NCBI GenBank assembly: GCA_035575515.1
Contig: DATLXU010000077.1
Coordinates: forward strand, 61,856-125,855
From: DATLXU01 sp035575515
GTDB lineage: Bacteria > Acidobacteriota > Blastocatellia > UBA7656
Reading direction: 5' to 3'
DNA: 64,000 nucleotides
Made by a program: the position numbers and the translations under genes. Position 1 is the stretch's first letter. The number at the start of each line of letters is the position of its first letter. Positions 42,226-50,700 of this stretch are shown one piece after another. The notes beneath the pieces were generated by a model. That model made no database searches. It saw only the letters and a list, made by a program, of their open reading frames with translations, and was not told where the DNA came from.

Positions 42226-42591
42226 TTAAACGGGGATGCGCAGCTTCTGGCCTGGAAAAATCTTGTCCGGGTCTTTTATCTGGTCGCGGTTGGCCTCGAA
42301 AATCTGCTGCCAGTTTATGCCGTAGTGCTTCGCGATCTTGCTCAGCGAATCGCCCGATTGAACCGTGTAGTAGGTTCCGCCCCCTGCAACTTCGAGGCTA
42401 ATCACTATGTCGCCACCGCGCATCTCAGGGTCAATCGCGGTGTAGGCGTCCCATACTTTTTGCTTCGCCTCTTCGCTCGGCGCAGTGCCGCTCAGGTAGA
42501 GCACACCGTCCTGTTCCTGAACCGAAAGGTTTTGGATGCCCTGCTGGTTGGCTGTGTCAACGACGGACTGGTATTTTTCTGTTGCCGACAT
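42226..42591 (-). CDS. LysM/BON-domain protein (Kbp/YgaU-like)
   Basis: A 121-residue cytoplasmic or periplasmic protein without a signal peptide. Residues 1-65 form a BON-like alpha/beta domain (VVDTANQQGIQNLSVQEQDGVLYLSGTAPSEEAKQKVWDAY). Residues 70-121 form a LysM domain (TYYTVQSGDSLSKIAKHYGINWQQIFEANRDQIKDPDKIFPGQKLRIP). The same domain order is found in E. coli Kbp (YgaU), a potassium-binding protein. The next gene upstream, on the same strand and two bases away, encodes two further BON domains, so the two genes belong together. Confidence 0.9.
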   Translation of the reverse strand: MSATEKYQSVVDTANQQGIQNLSVQEQDGVLYLSGTAPSEEAKQKVWDAYTAIDPEMRGGDIVISLEVAGGGTYYTVQSGDSLSKIAKHYGINWQQIFEANRDQIKDPDKIFPGQKLRIPV

Positions 42592-42593
42592 GA

Positions 42594-43118
42594 TTATTTC
42601 TCCTTGTAGTTCAACTGGTTTTCAACTTTCTTGGGTTTAGCTTCCATAGCAGCTTTCATCGCGTCCTGCGCTTTGACTTTCTGTATGTTTCCCTTGAGAG
42701 TCACCACGCCGTCAGCAACGTCAACGCTGACGCCTGTGACGCCGTATTTGTTCAGATTCGCTTCGACTGCTTGCTTGAGTTCCGCGTCGGGCGCGTTAGT
42801 GTATGGTTGTTGCGCGACGGGCATGGGCTTGACCTTGAGGTTATCGTTGACGGACTTGACGCCCTCAACGGATTTTGCCACTTGTGCGGCTGTGCTCTTT
42901 TGCGCATCCGAATCAACGTCGCCGCTCAGGGTTACAACGCCTTCTTTCGATTCGACGTTGATGCTTGTCGAAACCGGTTTAGTAGTTGCGTCGGCGGCGA
43001 GCTTGTCTTTCACCTCTTTGGTGATTGCTGCATCATCGGGTCCTTTCTTGCAGGCTGAAACTGCGATGGCGAGCAAAATGCTGATCGCGAAGATCAGGCT
43101 CCTGTTGAGAAAGCTCAT
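42594..43118 (-). CDS. Lipoprotein with two BON domains
   Basis: A 174-residue protein starting at the ATG at 43118, seven bases after AGGAGG. A signal peptide ends in the lipobox AVSAC (about residue 23). Two BON domains follow at about 30-90 (ITKEVKDKLAADATTKPVSTSINVESKEGVVTLSGDV) and 105-170 (ELKQAVEANLNKYGVTGVSVDVADGVVTLKGNI). Each has the conserved Gly of the GVVTLxG strand. BON domains attach proteins to phospholipid or to outer-membrane structures, as in OsmY. It is expected to help keep the envelope stable under stress, together with the LysM/BON gene two bases downstream. Confidence 0.9.
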   Translation of the reverse strand: MSFLNRSLIFAISILLAIAVSACKKGPDDAAITKEVKDKLAADATTKPVSTSINVESKEGVVTLSGDVDSDAQKSTAAQVAKSVEGVKSVNDNLKVKPMPVAQQPYTNAPDAELKQAVEANLNKYGVTGVSVDVADGVVTLKGNIQKVKAQDAMKAAMEAKPKKVENQLNYKEK

Positions 43119-43273
43119 TTTATGTCCTCCTAATTTTGTGGTTTGGGTCTTTTGGATCAACTCGCAATATTCGCTTGAGTCGGAAGATCAAGATTTGCTT
43201 GAAGAGTGAGCAGCAATGAAGAACTCACGAGCTGTGATCCACAGAATTCAGTCTTCCAGCAAGCTGAAGTGAA

Positions 43274-43302
43274 ACTATAGCCGATTGAATGGTAAATGGA
43301 AA
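43274..43302 (-). promoter_or_regulatory. Tentative promoter for the BON-LysM genes
   Basis: On the minus strand TTTCCA (43302-43297), a 17-base spacer and TATAGT (43279-43274) lie about 155 bases before the BON lipoprotein start. The -35 box is weak. Confidence 0.3.
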
Positions 43303-43387
43303 CTTCATAAGCGCAGGTGGCCGAAATTTGTGCGGGAACTCTTCAAAGAGAAACGCGCTGGAGAAAAAGCCTCTCGAAAAACGATTA

Positions 43388-43408
43388 AGGCCGACAACCT
43401 GTCGGCCT
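43388..43408 (-). terminator. Terminator after the selenoprotein gene
   Basis: A nine-base perfect stem (43388-43396 with 43400-43408) and three-base loop stand eight bases after the selenoprotein stop. On the minus strand the stem is followed by TTAATCGTTTTTCG. Confidence 0.75.
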
Positions 43409-43416
43409 CATACTCC

Positions 43417-43635
43417 TCAACTTCCGCCGAAGCCAATCGTGGCCCTGCCATTCTCGACAATGGTAGGAACCTTGCGCTGGCCGCCGGAATAACCGAGCAT
43501 CTCTTTTAATCGCTCGGCGTCTTTCTTCACGTTGAAATACTGTACGCTGTAGCCTCGCTGGCCGTAATCCTCACGGGCGGCCTGCGTGTATGGTCATTCG
43601 TCTTTTCCGAATATCATCACTATGCGATTGCTCAT
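43417..43635 (-). CDS. Glutaredoxin-like selenoprotein (Uxx-star family), in-frame TGA read as Sec
   Basis: The frame starts at the ATG at 43635 with AGGAG seven bases upstream and runs 72 codons to TGA at 43419-43417. It is interrupted once, by TGA at 43596-43594 (codon 14). Read through, it gives a small thioredoxin-fold protein. A first beta strand SNRIVMIFGKDE leads to U14-Pro-Tyr-Thr, where glutaredoxins have Cys-Pro-Tyr-x. A helix (QAAREDYGQRGY), a second strand (VQYFNV), a helix with KEMLGY, the cis-proline motif VPTI at 56-59 and the last strand with GG follow. The TGA falls exactly on the catalytic Cys position and every other part of the fold is intact, which argues against a decayed gene. 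This matches what I know as the Uxx-star glutaredoxin-like family. A terminator follows. selA, selB and the tRNA-Sec gene are not in this window. Confidence 0.85.
43560..43582 (-). promoter_or_regulatory. Possible bacterial SECIS hairpin after the in-frame TGA
   Basis: Eleven bases after the TGA, GGCCG (43582-43578) can pair with CGGCC (43564-43560). An inner CC/GG pair closes a loop CGUGA (with a four-base bulge AUUA), giving a G-U-containing apical loop at the distance expected of bacterial SECIS elements. The fold was drawn by eye. Confidence 0.5.
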
Positions 43636-43743
43636 CGCCCGCTCCTGTTTATCAATGCTGTTCGCGCCACGAGCTTAATTATATTCGCAGGCGCGAATGC
43701 GCGCGCAAGGCCGCCAGATGTATTGGCTTTCTGCCGAACCTCT

Positions 43744-44355
43744 TTACTCCTGCGATGAGTTCACGGCCACGATTCTCTCATCATCTGAGACCGAGATGGG
43801 TTCAACCAGTCGCAGGTCTGCGCGCGAAGCGATGCCGGGCTGACTGCTTTCGCGCGTGATGATGCGAGATATGAAGCCCATGTCGAGCGCCTCTTGAGCA
43901 GTGAAATAATGATCGTCGAGGTCCGTGAAGAACCTTTCGCGCGCCTCTTCGGCTGTGAGGTTCGTGTCGCGTGTATAGACCGCGAGCAACTGGGCGACAG
44001 TGCGTTCAAGCTGGTCAACGCGCCCTTTGAGAAACGCGCGCGGGCCGTCGCTCTTCCAGCTAATGTCGTGCGACATGAATTCCGTGTTCGGGTAGCAGGC
44101 GCGGTTTTCGCGTGGCGCTGCCAGCATCACCGTGACCGCCGCAGAGTGAACCTTGCCAAGCCCTATGGTGAAGATTTCGCAGGGCGCATGTTGAATCACA
44201 TCGTAGATGGCGAGCGCATCGGTGACGCTTCCGCCGCTTGAGTTAATGAAAATCGTTACAGGCTCTCCACCTTCTTCAAAAAGATCGTGCAACTGCGCGA
44301 TGAACTTCTCCGCGCGTTCGTTGCAAATATCGCCAAATAGATAGACTCTTCTCAT
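43744..44355 (-). CDS. ClpP-like serine protease
   Basis: A 203-residue protein of the ClpP/crotonase fold, taken from the ATG at 44355 (MRRVYLFGDI). ClpP features are INSSGGSVTDALAIYDVI, then the nucleophile Ser71 in GKVHSAAVTVMLAA, His96 in TEFMSHDIS, exactly 25 residues later as in ClpP, and Asp148 in DDHYFTAQEALDMGFI. The GQAAS and MIHQP motifs of canonical ClpP are changed, so this is a second, divergent paralogue rather than the main ClpP. No ClpX or other ATPase adjoins. Its ribosome binding site lies 25 bases upstream, separated by a hairpin (see 44363-44386). Confidence 0.82.
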   Translation of the reverse strand: MRRVYLFGDICNERAEKFIAQLHDLFEEGGEPVTIFINSSGGSVTDALAIYDVIQHAPCEIFTIGLGKVHSAAVTVMLAAPRENRACYPNTEFMSHDISWKSDGPRAFLKGRVDQLERTVAQLLAVYTRDTNLTAEEARERFFTDLDDHYFTAQEALDMGFISRIITRESSQPGIASRADLRLVEPISVSDDERIVAVNSSQE

Positions 44356-44921
44356 TTGTTCTCGAAGGACTCGGCCTTCGCTCCTTTCACTTTTTTGAAG
44401 AATTCTTCTGTGCGCCGTTCGGGGCCGGGCGCAACTCTGCTGCCAACCTTTGTTCAACCATGTTTCCGGGGACTCTCACCTTAGAATCGGCCAAGGGGGA
44501 CCATTCCGCGCCGTCTCGTGTGAGATACATTAATTATAATTAGAATCGAATCGCACAATCAATCATATTCTTGCGCCCTCTAAGCGCTTCGGCTTTCTCA
44601 ACACATCTTAGATGGACGATAGGGCAGCGAGCGATGCACCACGACAAAGATTTCTCTAACAGTCCGTCCGAAAATTGTTGTATATTTCTTACGTGGTAGA
44701 CCGCGCTTGGAACCTGTGATAATGTTGCGTCGTGCGCCGTATCAAAGCGCAGACGCAGCCCCCGTCTCAACCTAAAATGTTTGCTGTCAGAGCGGCTCCA
44801 GCCGTTTACGACGCCGGGCCGAACATGGGGGATGTGGCCGTCGGGCGAACATTGAAGGCTGCAACTCGGCAGGCAACCGGCGCATCAATCGGACGAACAC
44901 TCAACAGGATGGTATAAAACA
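44356..44921. other. Divergent intergenic region before dacB and the ClpP-like gene
   Basis: This 566-base gap holds the looped ribosome binding site (44363-44386). It also holds a perfect TATAAT on the minus strand (44538-44533) that may serve the ClpP-like gene, with only a weak TTGATT-type -35 at a long spacing. The right half, before dacB, has no promoter I can support. No coding frame in it has a convincing start or family. Confidence 0.5.
44363..44386 (-). promoter_or_regulatory. Shine-Dalgarno sequence brought near the start by a hairpin
   Basis: On the minus strand AAGGAG (44386-44381) is followed at once by an 18-base hairpin, CGAAGG-CCGAGT-CCTTCG (44380-44363). Then come seven bases and the ATG of the ClpP-like gene. 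Direct spacing is too long (25 bases), but with the hairpin folded it is the ideal seven. Confidence 0.55.
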
Positions 44922-46748
44922 ATGACAGCAGCGAGGCTTCCCTTCCGGAAACTCTTCACGGTCCTCATCGCTATAGTTCTGACCTTCTCGCTCGCTTTTG
45001 CCGAGCCTTCGCGTCGCGGCTCGAAGCCGAAAAAAGCGAGCGCAAGATCTGCCCAAAAGAAGAAATCCAGTTCGCGCAGCGCGAGGGTGAGCGCGCGCAG
45101 AGGCTCATCGAAATCAAAAAAATTAGTCGCTCGCGGGGCAAGGCGAGGCCGCAGGTCGGGCAGGCTCACTGCTCGCGGTCGCCGCATGCGCTCCCGCTAC
45201 CGGATGGAACCTGCCATCGTCACTTCTTATGGTCACGGCACGCGCGTTCATAACTACCTGACCGAAGTCTGGGCGAAATCGCAGACCACGACTCAGAAAA
45301 CTGCGACGCCTGTAGGGGATGATTCATCCGCCGCTGCCGTATCGAGCATCAGTGATACCTCGACTTCGCCCGCGCCCGCCGCAAGCGTGAGCCAGCCGTC
45401 AGCGCCCGCGATTCAACCGGCAACGAATCCGGCGACAAATCCGACAATGCAGCCGTCTGGTGTGGAAGGCGTCGAAGCGCCGCCGATCAACCCGCTCGTC
45501 GCGGCATACGAAGACAGCCTTCTCGTTCGCGGCTTCAACCCTGATAATCAAGGCTTCATCGTGACGACTCTAAATGGCGAAGTGCTGGCCGAGCACAACG
45601 CCGACAAACTTTTTAATCCAGCGTCGGTCACGAAGGTCGCAACGTCGCTCACAGCGATTTCGCGGCTTGGGCCTGACTTCAAGTTCCGCACTTCGCTTTA
45701 CACGGACGGCGCACTTGACCGCGCAACGGGCGTGCTTCACGGCTCGCTTTACGTCATTGGCAGCGGCGACCCCGCGTTCTTTTATGAAAACGCGATAATG
45801 ATCGCCGATAAGCTGAACCGCTCGGGGATTCGCGAAGTCGAAGGCGACCTCGTAGTGCTCGGACAATTCTATTTCGGGTTCTCGACTTCGCGCGAAGCTT
45901 CGGCGCGCGCGTTTCAGCTCGCGCTCAATCCTGCAAAGTGGAACACGACGGCCAAAAATGCCTATCCTCGATTCCTTTCGATGCGCGCAGCCGAAGAGCG
46001 CATGCTTGCCGAAGCGGCTCGACAGGAAGGCAAGCAATACACTCCCGCGCCGTGGCCTTCGCAGCCGCCTTCGATAATCATACGAGGCAAGATCGTCACA
46101 AGCCCCGTTGTCAACACAAGCAATCTGAAGCCGCTTGCACTACACACTTCGCTGCCGCTAGTGGCGTTGTTGAAGGGACTGAACGATTTTTCAAACAACT
46201 GGATGGCGCATGTTATCGGCGATCTGGTTGGCGGACCTGACGCGGTTGAGCGGTTCCTCACTACAGAAGTCGGCTTCAAGCCCGAAGAGGTTAAATTCGC
46301 CACATCATCGGGACTTGGCGCGAACTACATCTCGCCGCGCGGGACGATAACTATATTGAGAAAGCTGATTACTTATCTGAGCAGCAAAGGCTTGAAGATC
46401 GAAGACATTCTTCCCGTTGCGGGAGTTGACGCGGGCACGCTCGAAAAGCGATTCACCGATTATTACACAGGGTCTGTCGTCGCCAAGACGGGAACGCTCA
46501 GCGGCGTGAGCGCGCTTGCGGGCGTCGCTTACACGCGGGCGAAGGGACCGCTGCTGTTTGTGATTTACAATCGCGGAGGCTCAGTGCATGCGTTCCGCGC
46601 CGCGCAGGATGAGACTATCAAGAAGATAATCACGCTGTACGGCGGACCCGTGCCTGTGCATTCGAATGGTGTGAGCGTGCCGCGAGTGTCTGAGCGCGCA
46701 ACTGAACCGGCGCAGCATTCAGGCACAGGCTCGATGCCTAGAGAGTAA
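44922..46748 (+). CDS. dacB: D-alanyl-D-alanine carboxypeptidase/endopeptidase (PBP4, peptidase S13)
   Basis: A 608-residue exported penicillin-binding protein that trims peptidoglycan cross-links. The signal peptide ends near LAFAE (residue 28). Residues 30-95 are an extremely basic Lys/Arg/Ser stretch and 120-185 a Ser/Ala/Pro/Thr-rich linker; neither is usual for PBP4, whose length is normally about 450-500. The catalytic domain has Ser235-x-x-Lys238 (NPASVTKVATSL), a Ser-Gly-Leu-Gly-Ala-Asn motif replacing the usual SxN box, and the KTGT box near residue 525. The basic linker could bind the cell wall or nucleic acid. Confidence 0.92.
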   Translation: MTAARLPFRKLFTVLIAIVLTFSLAFAEPSRRGSKPKKASARSAQKKKSSSRSARVSARRGSSKSKKLVARGARRGRRSGRLTARGRRMRSRYRMEPAIVTSYGHGTRVHNYLTEVWAKSQTTTQKTATPVGDDSSAAAVSSISDTSTSPAPAASVSQPSAPAIQPATNPATNPTMQPSGVEGVEAPPINPLVAAYEDSLLVRGFNPDNQGFIVTTLNGEVLAEHNADKLFNPASVTKVATSLTAISRLGPDFKFRTSLYTDGALDRATGVLHGSLYVIGSGDPAFFYENAIMIADKLNRSGIREVEGDLVVLGQFYFGFSTSREASARAFQLALNPAKWNTTAKNAYPRFLSMRAAEERMLAEAARQEGKQYTPAPWPSQPPSIIIRGKIVTSPVVNTSNLKPLALHTSLPLVALLKGLNDFSNNWMAHVIGDLVGGPDAVERFLTTEVGFKPEEVKFATSSGLGANYISPRGTITILRKLITYLSSKGLKIEDILPVAGVDAGTLEKRFTDYYTGSVVAKTGTLSGVSALAGVAYTRAKGPLLFVIYNRGGSVHAFRAAQDETIKKIITLYGGPVPVHSNGVSVPRVSERATEPAQHSGTGSMPRE

Positions 46749-46756
46749 CAAATATT

Positions 46757-46957
46757 ATGACGGGCCTCGATTTTTCAAGACTGCAAAAAGCATTGCTTGT
46801 GTGGACGGCGCTGTTCATCATTCTCGCCGAGATAGTCAAACGGATGAACATCGAAGGCCGCGCGGCGACTCTCGTTGGGCTTGCAGAGCTGCTGCTTGCA
46901 ATCGCAACAGGCTTCGCATTCGGGGTCGCAGCTTCAGGCAAGCGAGGCGCATCGTAG
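46757..46957 (+). CDS. Small membrane protein of unknown function
   Basis: A 66-residue protein eight bases after dacB, so probably co-transcribed. It has two hydrophobic segments, at about 12-28 (ALLVWTALFIILAEIV) and 37-58 (ATLVGLAELLLAIATGFAFGVA), joined by a charged turn, with Lys/Arg at both ends. No family is recognised. The short distance to dacB suggests an envelope role. Expression is not proven and it has no good ribosome binding site, though the frame is fully open. Confidence 0.55.
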   Translation: MTGLDFSRLQKALLVWTALFIILAEIVKRMNIEGRAATLVGLAELLLAIATGFAFGVAASGKRGAS

Positions 46958-46980
46958 AGACGAGACTGCTGGGGTCGCCT

Positions 46981-47364
46981 CTACCGTTCCTCTATAAAAT
47001 CCGTTTCGTCATCGCTTTCAAAATAAGCTTTGTAGAGTTCCTTCGCCTGCGAAAGCTGTCGCTTTGCGACGAGCACGCGCATTTCGCCGCTGAAGGCGAG
47101 ATAAGGCATCACCGAAATCGAATGGCCGCCGTGAATCAGCGCCGTAACGCCGTGCTGTTCGAGCGTCTGCTTGATGAGCATCGCGACGGGAAACAATCGC
47201 GGGCGGCAAAGCTCCGCAAATTCTACAGGCTCAGCCGCAGGCTCATCGGTTTCGGCATAAAGATTTTTTTCGAGTGTGGCGGGCACTAGACCGCAGCCGC
47301 AGCCGGGACAGGCCGACAGGTGCGGCTGAAATTCTTCGGCGCAGATTGGGCAGAGCATCAACAT
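46981..47364 (-). CDS. Zinc-ribbon and DUF2007-like protein
   Basis: A 127-residue protein. The first 25 residues form a zinc ribbon, CPICAEEF...CPGCGCG (Cys5, 8, 19, 22). After an acidic linker, residues 55-115 show the pattern of the DUF2007 / signal-transducing family: FPVAMLIKQTLEQHGVTALIHGGHS...VLVAKRQLSQAKELYKAYF. This describes a small alpha/beta fold that often follows a zinc ribbon. The acidic tail ends EER. Function is unknown; regulation by metal or protein contact is plausible. Confidence 0.75.
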   Translation of the reverse strand: MLMLCPICAEEFQPHLSACPGCGCGLVPATLEKNLYAETDEPAAEPVEFAELCRPRLFPVAMLIKQTLEQHGVTALIHGGHSISVMPYLAFSGEMRVLVAKRQLSQAKELYKAYFESDDETDFIEER

Positions 47365-47449
47365 ACGGGTCGAATTATACCAGCCGGCGCAAGTGGTCGC
47401 TCCGGCTCATCTTTTAACATTATCGCTTTCACACCGCCCGCGCGCCAAC

Positions 47450-47572
47450 TCACGCGCATAGAGTCGGTCCCGGAGTCGGCGGCTCAGGCGTTGGTATAGG
47501 GTCTTCGGGCATCGGAACCGGGTCAGGCTCTGGTATCGGGTTGGGGTCGAGAAATAGCGCCGGGTTCATCAT
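47450..47572 (-). CDS. 40-residue proline-rich small protein
   Basis: The ATG at 47572 (ATG ATG in tandem) follows a strong GGAAGGAG site by about eight bases. The frame gives 40 residues to a TGA at 47452-47450, of which 15 are proline. Pro alternates with acidic residues and small hydrophobics in a PxPxP pattern (PIPEPDPVPMPED, PIPTPEPPTPGP), then ends LCA. It is too short for most gene calls. Similar Pro-Glu rods serve as spacers or ligands for other proteins. The strong translation signal is the main support for it being real. Confidence 0.55.
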   Translation of the reverse strand: MMNPALFLDPNPIPEPDPVPMPEDPIPTPEPPTPGPTLCA

Positions 47573-47742
47573 AACGGCTCCTTCCGTTCTCGTTTACGCG
47601 AAGAGCTTGCGAGGTTGCTGCTGCATCCACCACCTCGAATTATACTCGCTCAGGCGTGACATCGCGCGCGAAATTGGTTTATATTCTCCGTTCCGCTTTC
47701 CTAAAGACTCAAGGCTCAGGTTGAAACTCAGGAGGATTGACA

Positions 47743-50700
47743 ATGTCAGCTTGTAAGCAGTTGCGCGCGCTCGCTTCTCTATTATTGATTCTAATTATCT
47801 CAGCGCCTCTCGCCGTCTTCGCGCAGGACGAGAAGCAGGACGAGGCGAAGAAGGACGAAAAACAGAAGGAAGAAGGGCTGCCGTTGAAGACGGCAGAGAC
47901 AATCACTTTCGTCACCGACGAAGGAACTTGGATGTCGCTCGACGTGTCGCCCGACGGGCAGACGATTCTGTTTGACCTGCTCGGCGACATTTATACTTTG
48001 CCAATCGCAGGCGGTGAGGCTCGTCGCATCATCGGCGGCCTGTCGTTCGAAAGCCAGCCCAAGTTTTCGCCAGACGGCAAAAAGATCGTCTTCATCAGCG
48101 ACCGTAGCGGCGCTGAAAACCTCTGGATCGCAGACGCTGACGGCTCGAACCCGAAGCCGCTCACCAAAGGGCGTAATCAGATGTTCGCCTCGCCTTCGTG
48201 GACCGCTGACGGCCAGTACGTCGTCGCGTCGAAAGGAGGCGCTGGAATCCCAACTTTTTCAATCTGGATGTTTCATAAAGACGGCGGCTCAGGCGTTCAG
48301 CTAGGCCCGCCCGACCCGCCGCTTCCGCAGCCCGGCTCGAACCAGCCGCAGCCGCCGCGAATGAATAAAATGGGCGCGGTAGCTTCGCCCGATGGCCGGT
48401 ACATCTACTACGCGCAGCGTGAAGGCGCTTTCAATTACAACGCACGATTTCCAATCTGGCAGGTGATTCGGTTTGACCGCGAAACGGGCGAAACTTCGAC
48501 AATCACAAACGCGCAGGGAAGTGCTATGCGCCCCGTGCTTTCGCCCGATGGCAAGCATCTGGTTTACGCGACGCGGTACGAAACCGCGACGGGGCTTCGC
48601 GTGCGCGACCTTGAAACCAATGAAGAGCGGTGGCTCGCTTACCCTGTAACGCGCGACGATCAGGAATCGCGCGCCACTCGCGACACGATGCCCGGCTACA
48701 CGTTTATGCCCGATGGCCGTTCGCTAATCGTTCCCGTAAACGGAAAGATTCAGCGGATTGATTTTCAATCGGGCAAAGCCACGCCCATTCCGTTTACTGC
48801 GAAAGTCGAAGCCGAAATCGCGCCGCGCGTTTACGCTGAAACTCGCATTGATGACAGCCCCGTTGTGCGCGCTCGGTTGATCCGCTGGCCAGCCGTCTCG
48901 CCCGACGGCAAGCGATTAGTTTTCTCTTCGCTCAACAAGCTATGGGTGATGGATTTGCCGAGTGGTACGCCGAAGCGATTGACCGATTCAACCGTAGGCG
49001 AGTTCATGCCTTCGTGGTCGCCCGATGGCCGCTACGTCGCTTATGTGACGTGGTCGCGCGATGGCGGGCAGATTTATCGCGTAGCTGCGGACGGAAGCTC
49101 AAAGCCTGAGCAACTGACGCGACGAAGCGCATATTATTCTTATCCCGTCTATTCTCCAGACGGCTCGAAGATAGTCTTCATTTCCGGCGCGATTGCAGAT
49201 CAACTCTTCGCAGACCTTCGCGAGCATCACACTGATATTCTGCCTGAATCCGGCGTCGAGATGGATGCGGGCGAGATAACCGGCATCAACTCGCAGGGCG
49301 GGCTTGACCTGCGCTGGATTCCTGCTGCGGGCGGGGATTCAACGCTCATTGGTCCCGCGCAGGGAGGCCGCTTCCCGCATTTCACGAATGACAAAGAGCG
49401 CATTTACCTGACGACGGGGCAGGGACTCGTATCGGTGAGGCTCGACGGCTACGACCGCCGCACGCATTTCAAAGTCACGGGTAACGCGCCCGGCCCGTTC
49501 CCGCCAAACGCAGACGAGATCAAAGTCTCGCCCGACGGCCAGCGCGCCTTCGTCAATCTTCAAAACAAGCATTACATCGTGATTGTTCCGAAGGCAGGCA
49601 AAGAGACTGTGACTATCGCCATCAACGGCGGCGCTCCGTCAGCGATGCCCGTAAAGAAGATGTCTGTTGAAGGCGGCGATTATCTTGCGTGGTCGCCGGA
49701 CGGCAAATCGGTTTCGTGGTCGTGGGGCGCGAGGTTCTACCGTCAAGATTTGTCATCCGATAAGCCCGAAGCGATTGACATAGTAGTTGAAGCGCCGCGC
49801 GCTCGCCCGAAAGGGACCGTTGTCCTGAGCGGCGCGCGAATCATCACAATGCGCGGCGACGAAGTGATCGAGCGCGGGGACATTGTCATCACAGACAATC
49901 GCATTGCAGCCGTCGGGCCGAAAGGCAAGGTGCAGATACCGGCAGGCGCGCGAGTCATTGACGTGACGGGCAAGACAATCATGCCCGGCTTTGTTGACGT
50001 TCACGCGCACATGTGGCCGCCGCGCGGGGTGCATCAAACTCAGGTGTGGCAGTATCTGGCAAACCTCGCTTATGGCGTGACGACGACGCGCGACCCGCAA
50101 AGCTCGACGACAGACGTTTTCGCCTACACCGATCTTGTCGAGACGGGCGACATACTTGGCCCGCGAGTGCTTTCGACGGGGCCGGGCGTGTTCGCTCAAT
50201 CCGGGCTTGATGACAAGGAGGCAACGCGCGCCTTCGTCAAGCGGTACAAGGAGGCTTATCACACGAACACGCTGAAGAACTATATGACGGGTGATCGAAT
50301 TGTCCGCCAGTGGGTTGCGATGGCGTGCAAAGAGTTTGGCATCAACTCGACTACGGAAGGCGGGCTTGATTTGAAATTGGACCTCACGCAAATGGCTGAT
50401 GGCCATTCCGGAAACGAGCACGCGCTGCCGATTCACCCGATCTATAAAGACATCGCAATGTTCGTTGCGAAAACAGGAACGTTCTACACGCCGACGATGC
50501 TTGTGGCTTACGGCGCACCGTGGAGCGAGAATTATTACTTCGAGAACACGGACGTTCACGGCAATGCGAAGCTGCGCCGGTTCATTCCGCACGAGTTGCT
50601 CGACACCATGCTTGTTCGACGCGGCCAATGGTTCAGCCCCGAACAATACGGCCATCAGGCAATAGCCAGAGGCTGCGCCGATATTGTTCACGCAGGCGGG

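Noticed and set aside
43417..43635. Reading the in-frame TGA at 43594-43596 as an ordinary stop (a decayed glutaredoxin)
   Set aside because: Only one in-frame stop occurs, it falls exactly on the catalytic Cys codon, and the rest of the fold, the ribosome binding site and the terminator are intact.
44387..44530. 47-codon minus-strand frame (begins MYLTRDGAEW) before the ClpP-like gene
   Set aside because: The ATG lies three bases after the TATAAT box, before transcription could start, and has no ribosome binding site. Possible, but not supported.
44540..44770. 75-codon minus-strand frame in the gap before dacB
   Set aside because: No ribosome binding site and low-complexity, Arg-rich translation.
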